Below are positions 1 through 8,119 of a stretch of DNA of 34,283 nucleotides, in pieces. The stretch's first letter is position 1. Each line of letters begins with the position of its first letter. The position numbers and the translations under genes are program-made. Source of the DNA: a virus. Location of the stretch: positions 1 through 34,283 of IMG/VR virus record IMGVR_UViG_3300009332_000009. One strand, written 5' to 3'. The notes beneath the pieces are model-generated. The model saw nothing but the letters and a program-made list of their open reading frames with translations, had not been told where the DNA came from and did not search any database.

Positions 1-1329
1 CTGAATAGCGTCTCGCATACCTAATGAAGCAGCTGTGACCGCACCTCCACCTACAACACCCGTCAGTCCAGCCATCGTAGCACGTTCAGACAAATTTTGC
101 TGTCGACCCGAGAGGCGGTTAGCTGCTTCTCGCGCTGCAATCTGCTCATCAAGCGCACTACGCTGTAGACCTTGACTACCCACCCGAGCGGCCGTCGCCT
201 CTGCCAAGGCATTGTTAGCTATACGCTCTTGCAAGTTGCGACCATACAACGCCTGCTGCTCTGCCGATGTCCTGGCAAGTACATTCTCGCCAAACTGCGC
301 CGTATCTCTGGCCGTCTGAAAGCCTGCAAGGGCCGAGTCGCGTTCCGTCTGTGCGGTCGTGCCTGCCGTCTGCAAAGCGGTCTGTTGCGCAAAAGCTGCT
401 GTATCTCTGGCAGTCTGATAACCAGCCAAAGCCATATCACGTTCAGTCTGTGCTGTATTTGCAGCCGTCTGAAATGATGTCTGTTGTCCAAAAGCTGCTG
501 TGTCTCTTGCTGTCTGAAAACCTGCTAATGCAAGATCTCGTGCAGTCTGTTGTTCTCCGAGTGCTGTATCACGTGCGGTTTGCGCTTGCCTCTGAAGTAG
601 ATTCTCTCCGTACTGCGCATCACGTGCTGCCTTCGCCTGTGTGCCTGCAGTTGCAAGCAGGTCACGTTGTAGCTGACGGTACAACTCATCCGACTGGGCC
701 TCCTCGCTCAGCCTAAGCCGATCCAATCCCAACCTTGCACCAGCTTCCGCCTGCTGTCCTGCGGTCTGACTCAGCGCGAGTGCGTTCTGTACATCTTGCT
801 GCTCCAATCCTTCGAGCTGTTGCGCACGATTCGCTCGTATCCCTGCTTCGCCTCGCAACACTCCGGACTCAAATTCACCGAGTACATCAGCCGTGTTCAA
901 CGACCTCCGCAGCAAGCCGAGGCTACTCAGGTTGGACACGGTCTGCTCTCGTGCCTTCTCCGCTGACGCGCCATAATCCGCAAGCAACGACTGTGTCACC
1001 ACATCATTGCTCAAATCCCGTCCGCTTTGTATTTGGTCGCCCAGCCTCGTTTCCAGCAAGCTGTTGACATTGTCCGATGTCGCACCAGCAGCCAATGGCG
1101 GAGGCGGAGGAGGAGGCGGAGGAACATCTGTACTCACACTCGTTTTATGCTGTGCGGCTATGTTCTGGTACTGTTGTCTCCCTGCAGTAGCAGGAGCCGC
1201 ACTAAACGTTCCCCTCGCTTGCCCCACAAACGAACCACCTTGTGGACCGAACGCACCACCCACGTTCTGACGACGTTTCTTCAGGTTGTTGCCTACGGTA
1301 TCGCTACCAACACCAAATGCACCAGGCAT
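1..1329 (-). CDS. Hendecad-repeat virion protein (partial, C-terminus beyond left edge)
   Basis: The frame stays open from ATG at 1329 to the window edge, giving at least 443 residues. The N-terminus is basic and Gly/Gln-rich, followed by eight consecutive prolines near residue 70. A long Ala/Gln/Arg-rich helical part follows, containing nine 11-residue repeats beginning QT (about residues 250-348). Near the edge is a small Gly/Ala-rich segment (GVVGGGAV) that could be a membrane-active helix. The start overlaps the upstream stop in TAATG, so translation is probably coupled. Its place after the adaptor and nozzle-like genes is where podoviruses encode internal or ejection proteins. The function is inferred from position and composition, not from a recognised domain; a tail-needle or fibre-anchoring protein is an alternative. 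Confidence 0.75.
   Translation of the reverse strand, partial: MPGAFGVGSDTVGNNLKKRRQNVGGAFGPQGGSFVGQARGTFSAAPATAGRQQYQNIAAQHKTSVSTDVPPPPPPPPPLAAGATSDNVNSLLETRLGDQIQSGRDLSNDVVTQSLLADYGASAEKAREQTVSNLSSLGLLRRSLNTADVLGEFESGVLRGEAGIRANRAQQLEGLEQQDVQNALALSQTAGQQAEAGARLGLDRLRLSEEAQSDELYRQLQRDLLATAGTQAKAARDAQYGENLLQRQAQTARDTALGEQQTARDLALAGFQTARDTAAFGQQTSFQTAANTAQTERDMALAGYQTARDTAAFAQQTALQTAGTTAQTERDSALAGFQTARDTAQFGENVLARTSAEQQALYGRNLQERIANNALAEATAARVGSQGLQRSALDEQIAAREAANRLSGRQQNLSERATMAGLTGVVGGGAVTAASLGMRDAIQ
286..582 (-). repeat. Nine in-frame 33-nt (11-aa) coding repeats
   Basis: The minus-strand reading frame contains nine consecutive 11-residue units, such as QTARDTAAFGQ, QTSFQTAANTA and QTERDMALAGY, each beginning with QT. 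The units group further into a 33-residue superrepeat that occurs about twice. An 11-residue periodicity is typical of right-handed coiled coils. The repeats lie inside the partial virion protein. Confidence 0.85.
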
Positions 1330-2861
1330 TATTCACTTACTCCTGTTGTCCTACGTGGTTTTACAATCGGTCTCGAATAGTGGATCAAACTACGACGAAG
1401 CACGAATGGTGTATCGTCGTTTTCCGCCTGTAAACGTAGCGTCATCTGGCGACTCCATCCGGTTAGATCAATGTCAATCGGCTGCACCGCACTACCACCA
1501 CGAATCACACTTGTGCCAATCGTGAACTCGGTCACAAGTGCATCACTCGGATCGCCAAAGTCTACCGACTCGGTTACACTCGCGAGGCCGCTGCCACTCT
1601 GTGAGAAGAGTACACTCACGTCGACCGCTTGCGGCTCAAAGTTCATTGTCGCGAGAGTCCACAACACATCCACGCCACTATTAATCGGAGGTGCACCACT
1701 AAACGTTCCGCGTATCGTAATCGACGCATCATCGTCTGTGTTACCACTGTTGTGCTTCCAAATTAGTCCATCATCAACGCCTCCCATGTGCGGGAGACCG
1801 TCAAAGAATGCACTTGCATTACGCGAAAAATCAGCGTGGATTCCAACCAGTTCTTTTGTGCGATAGTCAATTTGGGCAACTCGATTGTTGCTGCCTTGTG
1901 CCGAACCCCAAGGAATGTTGAACCACACGCGTCGTTCAATGGTGTCGACACAGTTGTTGGCGTACTTGAGTCTGCTTGTGTTAAGGTTGTCCCAAAATCG
2001 TTCGCCATCAGTTGCCTCGATTACTTGCGGTTCACCTCCACCACGCCAATAGTACAAGTTCTCCTCGTTGAGGAATATCTGTCCACCGTCCGGTAACTCC
2101 GCTACATTCATCTTCCCATTCGCACCGATGGGCGTTTTAAGTCGCCAAGCATACGGTGTTGCGGCCACATTCGTGGGTACAGGAACCCAAATGCCCTCAC
2201 GGGTATGCACACACAACATAACCCCACTACCAAACTCACCGTCCTCCACGAAGCCCTTACTCACCGCACGTACAATGTTGTCCGCATAGAGTACACTTGT
2301 TGCGCCAACTGTTTCGATGGCGTTTTGATCCGTGTACCACACCGCATCCTCGTCCGCATCCGTGTGTGCGTGCCACACTCGGTTGTCCCAGAAGTAGCTG
2401 ATTTCGTTACTTGTAAACCTACTGCTTACCCCCAGGGCTGCCAAGTTTCCTCCAGCTGCGGCCCACTTAAACGGTCCATCCGATAACGACGAAAGAATAA
2501 GAGTCCCAGCAGCGTTGGTGCTAAAATACAAATTATCTTGATCGTTCGTGATCGAAACCGCACCGGTACGATCCGTCCACGTCCCAGAGACATCTTCATA
2601 AAACACACTTCCTTGTATACACCATTTCCTGCTCGTCGATGCGTTAAACTCATGTTCGCCCAAACCCAAACACGGAGGTACGCCCACTATCGCACTGTCT
2701 ATATACTCGTCATATCCCAACCGTGAGCGGAGTCCTCCATTCCGCATGATTTCCGCGTTGTACAACTCGGCCATATACTGTTGTGGTACTTCTTCGATAG
2801 GCACGTCATACCTTGCACCTATCCACGGCCCAAGTGGGTGTTGCGCTGTTTCGTAACTCAT
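1329..2861 (-). CDS. Putative tail nozzle / tail tubular B-like protein
   Basis: 510 residues with no membrane segment and many short beta-strand-like stretches separated by Gly/Asn/Asp turns, as in a beta-propeller. It starts MSYETAQHPLGPW and carries an early EVPQQYMAELYNAEIMRNGG segment in which a virion protein declares its ring interface. It sits directly downstream of the adaptor-like gene, with stop and start sharing one base, and directly upstream of the hendecad protein. That order matches the adaptor-nozzle-internal protein order of T7-like and P22-like podoviruses. It is shorter than T7 gp12 (794 aa) and close to P22 gp10 (472 aa). The call rests on synteny and overall fold impression; the coding status is secure. 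Confidence 0.65.
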   Translation of the reverse strand: MSYETAQHPLGPWIGARYDVPIEEVPQQYMAELYNAEIMRNGGLRSRLGYDEYIDSAIVGVPPCLGLGEHEFNASTSRKWCIQGSVFYEDVSGTWTDRTGAVSITNDQDNLYFSTNAAGTLILSSLSDGPFKWAAAGGNLAALGVSSRFTSNEISYFWDNRVWHAHTDADEDAVWYTDQNAIETVGATSVLYADNIVRAVSKGFVEDGEFGSGVMLCVHTREGIWVPVPTNVAATPYAWRLKTPIGANGKMNVAELPDGGQIFLNEENLYYWRGGGEPQVIEATDGERFWDNLNTSRLKYANNCVDTIERRVWFNIPWGSAQGSNNRVAQIDYRTKELVGIHADFSRNASAFFDGLPHMGGVDDGLIWKHNSGNTDDDASITIRGTFSGAPPINSGVDVLWTLATMNFEPQAVDVSVLFSQSGSGLASVTESVDFGDPSDALVTEFTIGTSVIRGGSAVQPIDIDLTGWSRQMTLRLQAENDDTPFVLRRSLIHYSRPIVKPRRTTGVSE

Positions 2862-3586
2862 TAGGTTATCGTACCAATTCTAAGCACCGGAGTTTCGCCG
2901 AAGTCGCTAACTGGCACATTACGCTGGCCAAGTCTCGACTTACTTCCCTTGCTACGGTCATTCCGACTCGCTGCCAGTTCGAGTATCGACAACTTTTTGG
3001 CTTCTGCTGCCGCCGCGTCATCCTGCGCGAGACGCGAGCTGAGAAAGGCGGAGCATATTCCGTGGTACAACGCACGCTGTACGGGTCGAGGTACGTATGT
3101 ATCCAAGTCGACAGATTCCAGCAACTCCCCGCTTCCTGCGTCTGCACTTACTATCTTTGGAAACAACTTGTAATACCGATACTTCACTGTCACATTTTTG
3201 TTGACAATACGCCAGAAATACGCCTGCCACGCACCGGTGCTGTTGTTCACACCAGTCAGCGCCACAGTATCAACCTGACCATCCTCGTTCACATCCGGGT
3301 CGGCGAAATCTATATCCGAAATATCCCTCATAGTAATCGGGATGTTGTCCGTCACATTCCACCAATGCGTAATTTCAACTATGTCAGTTTCGAGATCGAC
3401 AGCTGAACCACCCGCTAACGTAAGGGCTTCTGTGGCAACTGTGTACTGCCACCACCAATCCGTATAGTCGAGTAGTTCAGCCAACTCGGAATTGAGATAC
3501 GTCAATGCAGAGGCTTTATGCGAGGAATTGGTGACACGGAACCCCGCTCTTGCCGCTCCCGTTTCCATTATCTCTAATCCAGTCAT
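2861..3586 (-). CDS. Putative head-tail adaptor (connector) protein
   Basis: 241 residues. The N-terminal half is helical (SHKASALTYLNSELAELLDY), followed by a Trp-rich beta segment and a second helical half rich in Ala and Arg (DDAAAAEAKKLSILELAASR). This helical-bundle size and its position between the capsid genes and the nozzle-like gene match podovirus head-tail adaptors such as T7 gp11 or P22 gp4. An acidic DPDVNEDGQVDTVAL stretch in the middle resembles a calcium-binding loop of dockerin/EF-hand type, but I would not call it one without a structure. The stop shares one base with the next start. The family assignment is by position and size. Confidence 0.6.
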   Translation of the reverse strand: MTGLEIMETGAARAGFRVTNSSHKASALTYLNSELAELLDYTDWWWQYTVATEALTLAGGSAVDLETDIVEITHWWNVTDNIPITMRDISDIDFADPDVNEDGQVDTVALTGVNNSTGAWQAYFWRIVNKNVTVKYRYYKLFPKIVSADAGSGELLESVDLDTYVPRPVQRALYHGICSAFLSSRLAQDDAAAAEAKKLSILELAASRNDRSKGSKSRLGQRNVPVSDFGETPVLRIGTIT

Positions 3587-3595
3587 TTCGATCTC

Positions 3596-3949
3596 CTATA
3601 CCATGCTCGATGCAGCCAACTGTTCCGCGTTTTGCTCAGCCCGTTCCAACTGGTTTTGCGTCAGTTGCTGTCCCTCGAGCCACTTCTTTTCCGCAATCAA
3701 CTCCGCCTCGCGTCCACGCATCTTTGTCGCGTAACTCGGAGCCGGTACAAAGTTTTCCGCGTGCGTCACTTCTCCGTACGCGGCCATGTACGCACGAGGG
3801 TCAGGTTGTGCTAACCCCTGGCGTTTCTTGATCTTGCTGTTCACGCCAAGTTCGGCCGCTATCGCCCTCTTCTGCTCCGGCGACGCGCCCTGTACGGCGT
3901 TCAACAAGTTCGCTAATAGATCTTCCTTCGGAGCCTGGTCTGTAGCCAT
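3596..3949 (-). CDS. Small helical virion-cluster protein, unknown function
   Basis: 117 residues, mostly charged and predicted helical. A Gln/Glu/Ala-rich C-terminal part (EKKWLEGQQLTQNQLERAEQNAEQL) is likely to form a coiled coil. The start is chosen because GGAG lies 10 bases upstream of ATG. The first 149 bases overlap, in another frame, the 3' end of the glycosyltransferase-like gene upstream, which is unusually long for this genome. It could be a minor head protein or assembly factor; no family was recognised. Confidence 0.7.
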   Translation of the reverse strand: MATDQAPKEDLLANLLNAVQGASPEQKRAIAAELGVNSKIKKRQGLAQPDPRAYMAAYGEVTHAENFVPAPSYATKMRGREAELIAEKKWLEGQQLTQNQLERAEQNAEQLAASSMV

Positions 3950-4649
3950 TTTTGTGTTTCTCCAACAAATTTTGCACTTCGATTAGTTTCGCATATTGTA
4001 GCCGAAGTTCTGGTGGTACATCGCCGTGCGGCAGGGTACAACCGAAGTGCGTGAATGGACGCACTCCGATTTCCCCCGTCGCGTGGCAAAGTTGCATATC
4101 CGTGCCCTTTGGTCCCCACTCGGTTAACGGATTCCGTAGCAACTCATCGAACAGGGAGAGTTCAACAAGAGTGAATCCATAACCAATCACGTCGACTTCA
4201 ACTATGTGAGGTCCGCCCTCGATGTATTCGACCGGATTCAGTACGAGTTCCGGATCGAACATACTCAAGCTCGGGTCACGTTTACGCAATGCAATCGAAA
4301 ACTCAGGTCTGCCTCGAGCGTAGGTGTGCAGACCGATGAACCGCTTCTGTGATTCCAGCAACACATCGAGACCATCTACAGGGAAACCCCAATGATCGTC
4401 CTCGATAAATAGTATATGCGAAAATCCTTGTTCTTTGGCCTTCGCTACTCCGGTGGCTTGGGCTTTGTGAAGAGGCGAACGGTATATGTGGTCGAATTGT
4501 ATCGACTGACCGTACATAACCTTCTGCGCCGCGTACCACTCTGTAAAGTGTGGCCAGAATTTTTCGTGTTCATCGAATCTGCACACCCACACCAGGATGC
4601 GCTTACTCGAGAGTGAGGAACACGGCTGTGTGTCCCGTCGTATCTCCAT
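3801..4649 (-). CDS. Putative GT-A fold glycosyltransferase in the capsid gene cluster
   Basis: About 282 residues from ATG 4649, which is preceded by GGAAGG; an in-frame ATG at 4745 would overlap the upstream gene much further. The core begins RILVWVCRFDEHEKFW and contains HILFIEDDHWGFPVDGLDVLLE (core residues about 78-99). EDDH follows a hydrophobic strand, like the DxD metal/nucleotide-sugar site of GT-A enzymes. Placement between capsid-associated and adaptor genes suggests it modifies a virion protein, though it could be a passenger. It overlaps the upstream gene by 47 bases and the downstream gene by 149 bases. The C-terminal 50 residues, all inside the overlap, are low in hydrophobics and may be disordered. 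The activity is inferred from one motif and a general fold impression. Confidence 0.5.
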   Translation of the reverse strand: MEIRRDTQPCSSLSSKRILVWVCRFDEHEKFWPHFTEWYAAQKVMYGQSIQFDHIYRSPLHKAQATGVAKAKEQGFSHILFIEDDHWGFPVDGLDVLLESQKRFIGLHTYARGRPEFSIALRKRDPSLSMFDPELVLNPVEYIEGGPHIVEVDVIGYGFTLVELSLFDELLRNPLTEWGPKGTDMQLCHATGEIGVRPFTHFGCTLPHGDVPPELRLQYAKLIEVQNLLEKHKNGYRPGSEGRSISELVERRTGRVAGAEEGDSGRTWREQQDQETPGVSTT

Positions 4650-5412
4650 CCGCAAGGCACCTTCCAACAGTGGGTTCCGTGGTGAGGTCAACCGCGTTCG
4701 TGCCTCCACCACCAATGGTCTGCACAGCTCCGGCAACGCCGTCACTGAGAGTGAGAATATCTCCCTTCACGGTTGCGAGATCGGTCAATGCGGTGTACAC
4801 GCCTCTTGTCTGCGCCCAACCGAAGTAGTTCGCGGTCATGGCGGCCATCGAACCACCAACAACCATCGCATCGGTTGCAGCAGTGGCTGGACGAGCTTTC
4901 CAGGTCATCAGGCCGGTGATCATGATGTCCGACGCAGTCGTGAGCAGCACTTTGATCGCATCGTACAGCCGCAGGTCGGTCACGTTGCTCGCCGTCGCGG
5001 TGTTGCCGCGTACACGGTAGGTATACCCCTCACCAGCATCATCAGTGATGGAAACGTAGCCACCCGCGTACTGGTTCAGTGTAACCCCACTAACGTCCGT
5101 CGAGCTAATGCGAATCTGCGTGTCACCGACACTATTGTATCCGCTACCCGCAGCAGCGAGAACGCCGTCCGTATCGGCGAGAGCCGTCGCAGACACATCC
5201 TGCGAAACGATGAGACCAACAGCCGTGGTGGCCACGTACTTCGTGTACCGCCAACGCCTGCCGTCTTCGCACTCCAGCAGCGTACCCACAGGGAAGTTCT
5301 GGGTCTCGCTGTTTTCGTGTACATCCGGATCACCGGCGATCCCGCCACCGATTTTGAACTTGTTCCCAACGATCAGACCCTGTTCGTCAGGATAGATAAT
5401 TGCGCGTGCCAT
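4603..5412 (-). CDS. Putative capsid-associated / head decoration protein
   Basis: 269 residues beginning MARAIIYPDEQGLIVGNKFKIGGG. It is Gly/Thr/Ala/Val-rich with alternating short strands and turns and few charged helices, as in trimeric head-decoration or head-fibre proteins. It is encoded 12 bases downstream of the major capsid gene, with a GGAGGG-type ribosome binding site before ATG. Decoration proteins commonly follow the capsid gene, which supports the role. I recognise no specific family. A minor capsid or vertex protein is an equally fair description. Confidence 0.55.
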   Translation of the reverse strand: MARAIIYPDEQGLIVGNKFKIGGGIAGDPDVHENSETQNFPVGTLLECEDGRRWRYTKYVATTAVGLIVSQDVSATALADTDGVLAAAGSGYNSVGDTQIRISSTDVSGVTLNQYAGGYVSITDDAGEGYTYRVRGNTATASNVTDLRLYDAIKVLLTTASDIMITGLMTWKARPATAATDAMVVGGSMAAMTANYFGWAQTRGVYTALTDLATVKGDILTLSDGVAGAVQTIGGGGTNAVDLTTEPTVGRCLADGDTTGHTAVFLTLE

Positions 5413-5424
5413 GTCTATCCCTCC

Positions 5425-6396
5425 TTAAGCGGTGACCGCGGTGAGAACGCCCTGCCTCTTCAGCTTGTTGCAGGTCATCTGGCACCCGAGCACCACAAAT
5501 GCGACCTGAGACAGCTGGTTGTACGGAGACTGGAACGGCGTTTTGGTGAGATTCACTCCACTCTGAACCTTGAACTTCAAGAACTCAGTGTTGAGGAAAT
5601 AGATGTGGTTCGCGGCGACGTTGGACTCCTTGATAATCGGAGCACCGTTGAAAGCCGGTTTGCCGTTGAAGATGGCTTTCTTCTTGTTCGTCGACTGGAA
5701 CCGCGAGTATCCGGTACCACTCATGGCGTTCTGGTAGCTGCCATAGATGTCCAGCGGCATGAAGATACCGTCGGGCGTTTCTCCACCATCGGATACGTTG
5801 TTCCACGCGGTGTTCATGGCAGCGATACCATCGTACACGCCGGTACCCGTCTGGGTGAGAAAGGTCGTGGCCGTGGCGCTGTAATAGTTGCGCCAGACGT
5901 CAAGAGTGGCACGATTCAAGCCACCGAGCGTTCCCGTAGTGGGATCGTCGGCAACAATGTCCTGCATCCCAAGCATCGAGACGCCGGCCTGTGCGCTCCA
6001 CATCGCAACGTTGACCTGATTGCGAAGGGTCTTGAAGCTGTTCTGGGTACGAGCTGCGAGCAGACCCATAGCATTGGAAGCTTTACGCGCCTCGGTCTTG
6101 TCATCAAACGCGATGGTGATCGGCACGACCACGTAGCGCGGCTTATAGAAAGCCTTGGTGATGATTTCGACTTCGTCCGTGTTAAGCTCCTGATGCCCTT
6201 GAATCCACTCTGCCGTGTTCTCCTCGTACTCGACTGCTTCGGCGTATTCCTTACCACCCGTTTCCATCTCGAGAGCGAAACGCCGCAACCACTGAAAAGT
6301 TTCCGGTACGTCGAAAACGTTGTCCGTGATTCGCTTGCGCTCCGAACGCATGGTAAGGCTCCAAGCAGTATCCCATTGTTCAGTAGTCGTCTGCAA
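5425..6396 (-). CDS. Major capsid protein (HK97-fold type)
   Basis: 323 residues. A helical N-terminal arm (TMRSERKRITDNVFDVPETF) is followed by an E-loop-like beta segment (DEVEIITKAFYKPRYVVVPITIAFDD). Next come a long spine-type helix (ARKASNAMGLLAARTQNSFK) and an A-domain-like core containing NAMSGTGYSRFQ and a FNGAPIIKES strand. The length, domain order and position between scaffold and decoration genes fit an HK97-fold coat protein. There is no obvious N-terminal protease-cleaved delta domain, consistent with the separate scaffold gene upstream. The specific subfamily is not assigned. Confidence 0.8.
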   Translation of the reverse strand: MQTTTEQWDTAWSLTMRSERKRITDNVFDVPETFQWLRRFALEMETGGKEYAEAVEYEENTAEWIQGHQELNTDEVEIITKAFYKPRYVVVPITIAFDDKTEARKASNAMGLLAARTQNSFKTLRNQVNVAMWSAQAGVSMLGMQDIVADDPTTGTLGGLNRATLDVWRNYYSATATTFLTQTGTGVYDGIAAMNTAWNNVSDGGETPDGIFMPLDIYGSYQNAMSGTGYSRFQSTNKKKAIFNGKPAFNGAPIIKESNVAANHIYFLNTEFLKFKVQSGVNLTKTPFQSPYNQLSQVAFVVLGCQMTCNKLKRQGVLTAVTA

Positions 6397-6411
6397 TTGG
6401 ATCCTCTTTCG

Positions 6412-7515
6412 CTACTGTGTGAACCCCGGTATCTGCGCTATGGCCGTCTCAGCCTGTTGTGGGGACATAGCACCTCCTGGGGCAACGAATTGCTGCACAG
6501 GCGCGGCCACAGGGACCGGTCCGGCAGCGGCTTGTTGGGCTGAGATTACTTGCTGTTCCGTGTTCTGGATCTGCTGTGACTGTTGCCCAGCTATACCCGC
6601 CGCATACTCAAAAGCACTCATTACGGTGTGGGGGCGTCCCGTCGCAGGGTTTACTTTCCCATGATAGTCGAGTATGCCGTCCGAATACCGATCTAAGAGT
6701 ACGCCGTACTTCGCTCGGGCTTCCTGAACCTCAGAGTCAATCGTGGTACTCCGCTGTGTTTCGAGGGTGCCGGATACGTTCTGCATGTTCTGCGACAATG
6801 TTGCAATTTCCTGCTTCAGGGATGCGATTTCAGCCGTCGCTGCTTGCACCTCTTGTGCTGCAAGATGTTTGCTCACATTGTACACAGTCATTGCTTCGTT
6901 CCAACCCTCCTGCTGCGGAGAGTATCCGTAGTTAGCAAGTAACTGTACTGCTTCCTGGCCAGGTGCAGCCAGAGCGGTAGTCGTAGGTTGTCCGTTCGTA
7001 GGTTGCGCCCCTGCGGGCGTAGGCTGTTGTGGTATACCAGCAGTGGCCGCCTGTACAGATTGCAAATGCTGCTCTGCTTGGGCACGCATGTTCTGTACCT
7101 CAGCAAGTTGTGCCTGGTAACTTGCGTTGAGAGCTTGTGCGGTCGCGGCAAGTGGCTGGTATTCGGGCGGTACCTGATCAGGCGTTACCCTCGTCCAGTC
7201 CTGCAACTGGTTCGGGTTGAACGGCTGAGCAGTAGCTGGTACCGGCTGTCCAGGAGCTTGCGGCACTGCCCCAGGTTGTGCTTGTGGAACTGGTTGCGCC
7301 GTAGCGGGCTGTACCATCTGTGCAGCAGCAGGCACCGCGTCGAGATTCGGTGGAGGAGTGCCAAAACCTGGCATATCGTCTTCAACATCCTCCACTGGCG
7401 CGGCTTGCATTGGATCAGGCGTCTGACCCACAGGTGCAGGCGGTACAACGCTTTGCGGCTGAGGAGGAGCAACTACTCCTCCATCGGGTGTTGGTACACC
7501 GGTAGGAAAGTTCAT
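6412..7515 (-). CDS. Scaffolding protein
   Basis: 367 residues. The N-terminal 130 residues are extremely Pro/Gln/Ala-rich and presumably disordered. A long helical, coiled-coil-prone middle follows (AAQEVQAATAEIASLKQEIATLSQNMQNV), then a conserved-looking segment (YGVLLDRYSDGILDYHGKV) and a Gln/Ala-rich tail. This composition and a position directly upstream of the capsid gene are typical of podovirus scaffolds, which occupy the procapsid interior and leave before DNA fills it. The chosen ATG has AAGGAG seven bases upstream. A 17-nt hairpin sequence (7528-7544) lies immediately before that ribosome binding site. Confidence 0.8.
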   Translation of the reverse strand: MNFPTGVPTPDGGVVAPPQPQSVVPPAPVGQTPDPMQAAPVEDVEDDMPGFGTPPPNLDAVPAAAQMVQPATAQPVPQAQPGAVPQAPGQPVPATAQPFNPNQLQDWTRVTPDQVPPEYQPLAATAQALNASYQAQLAEVQNMRAQAEQHLQSVQAATAGIPQQPTPAGAQPTNGQPTTTALAAPGQEAVQLLANYGYSPQQEGWNEAMTVYNVSKHLAAQEVQAATAEIASLKQEIATLSQNMQNVSGTLETQRSTTIDSEVQEARAKYGVLLDRYSDGILDYHGKVNPATGRPHTVMSAFEYAAGIAGQQSQQIQNTEQQVISAQQAAAGPVPVAAPVQQFVAPGGAMSPQQAETAIAQIPGFTQ

Positions 7516-7527
7516 CTCATTTCTCCT

Positions 7528-7544
7528 TGTTCATTTCCTGAACA
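7528..7544 (-). promoter_or_regulatory. TGTTCA-N5-TGAACA hairpin before the scaffold gene
   Basis: On the transcript strand the sequence reads TGTTCAGGAAATGAACA: 6-bp arms with a 5-base loop. It directly abuts the AAGGAG ribosome binding site of the scaffold gene. Near-identical sequences occur at 17531, 24184 and, with a shorter loop, 31832. The function is unknown; a translational operator or RNA processing site is possible. Confidence 0.4.
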
Positions 7545-7572
7545 TTTGGGCTGACACGTCGCCTCCGCCCGG

Positions 7573-8118
7573 TCACGCAGCTTCTGGATCATCTGCGCCC
7601 CGTTCGACGTTTGCGAGCACCCTATTGGTGTATTCGTCCGTAAGCTGGTCAGGACGAACCGTCTCGATCCCGTATTTCGCTCCGTTACCTGAGTGGACTG
7701 CATCGAGTACCTTCTTTTCTATTTTGGGTATCTCGGAAAGATCCCACGTGGTGAGTTCCGCAAGGGGATCAGGTGCAGCCGGAGGTGGAGTAAATGGTTT
7801 CCCTGGTCCGTTGTACCCTTCGGGGTAAGCTGGCTCAGCTGTGCCGTGTACTGGATCACTCGCCTCGTAAAGGCCAAGCTCCCGCAATACTTCTTCTTTA
7901 TGGCCTTTCGAACGGATGAAACGTCCCAGTGCTGGCACATACTTGCCATACATACTGCTGTCGTTCGGGTTGGAGAATAAAATCGACCCAAAGTTTATTT
8001 CCAGTGGGATGGCACAATCTGGACACAGAGGCACAAATGGATCACCGTCTGGATTCCAGTTGTTGAAATTGTTCACTCGTCCATCGCACTTCGGACAGAA
8101 GTAATCATGCTTTGCCAT
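7573..8118 (-). CDS. Zinc-ribbon protein of the portal/scaffold region
   Basis: 181 residues. The N-terminus carries two CxxC pairs, CPKC (residues 8-11) and CPDC (32-35), separated by an Asn-rich loop, which is a zinc-ribbon (FmdB-like) arrangement. The remainder is Pro-rich (GKPFTPPPAAPDPLAELT) and then helical. It starts two bases after the portal stop, so the two are co-translated. Small zinc-ribbon proteins next to portal genes recur in phages, but their role (assembly factor, DNA contact or regulator) is not settled. The zinc binding is seen in sequence; the role is not. Confidence 0.75.
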   Translation of the reverse strand: MAKHDYFCPKCDGRVNNFNNWNPDGDPFVPLCPDCAIPLEINFGSILFSNPNDSSMYGKYVPALGRFIRSKGHKEEVLRELGLYEASDPVHGTAEPAYPEGYNGPGKPFTPPPAAPDPLAELTTWDLSEIPKIEKKVLDAVHSGNGAKYGIETVRPDQLTDEYTNRVLANVERGADDPEAA

Positions 8119-8119
8119 T

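Noticed and set aside
1085-1125. Glycine-run open frames on the plus strand
   Set aside because: They are the complement of the polyproline tract of the minus-strand virion protein.
4597-6543. A 648-codon open frame on the plus strand opposite the capsid genes
   Set aside because: Its product is Arg/His/Ser-rich without domain-like order, and the minus strand holds three coherent virion genes with ribosome binding sites there.
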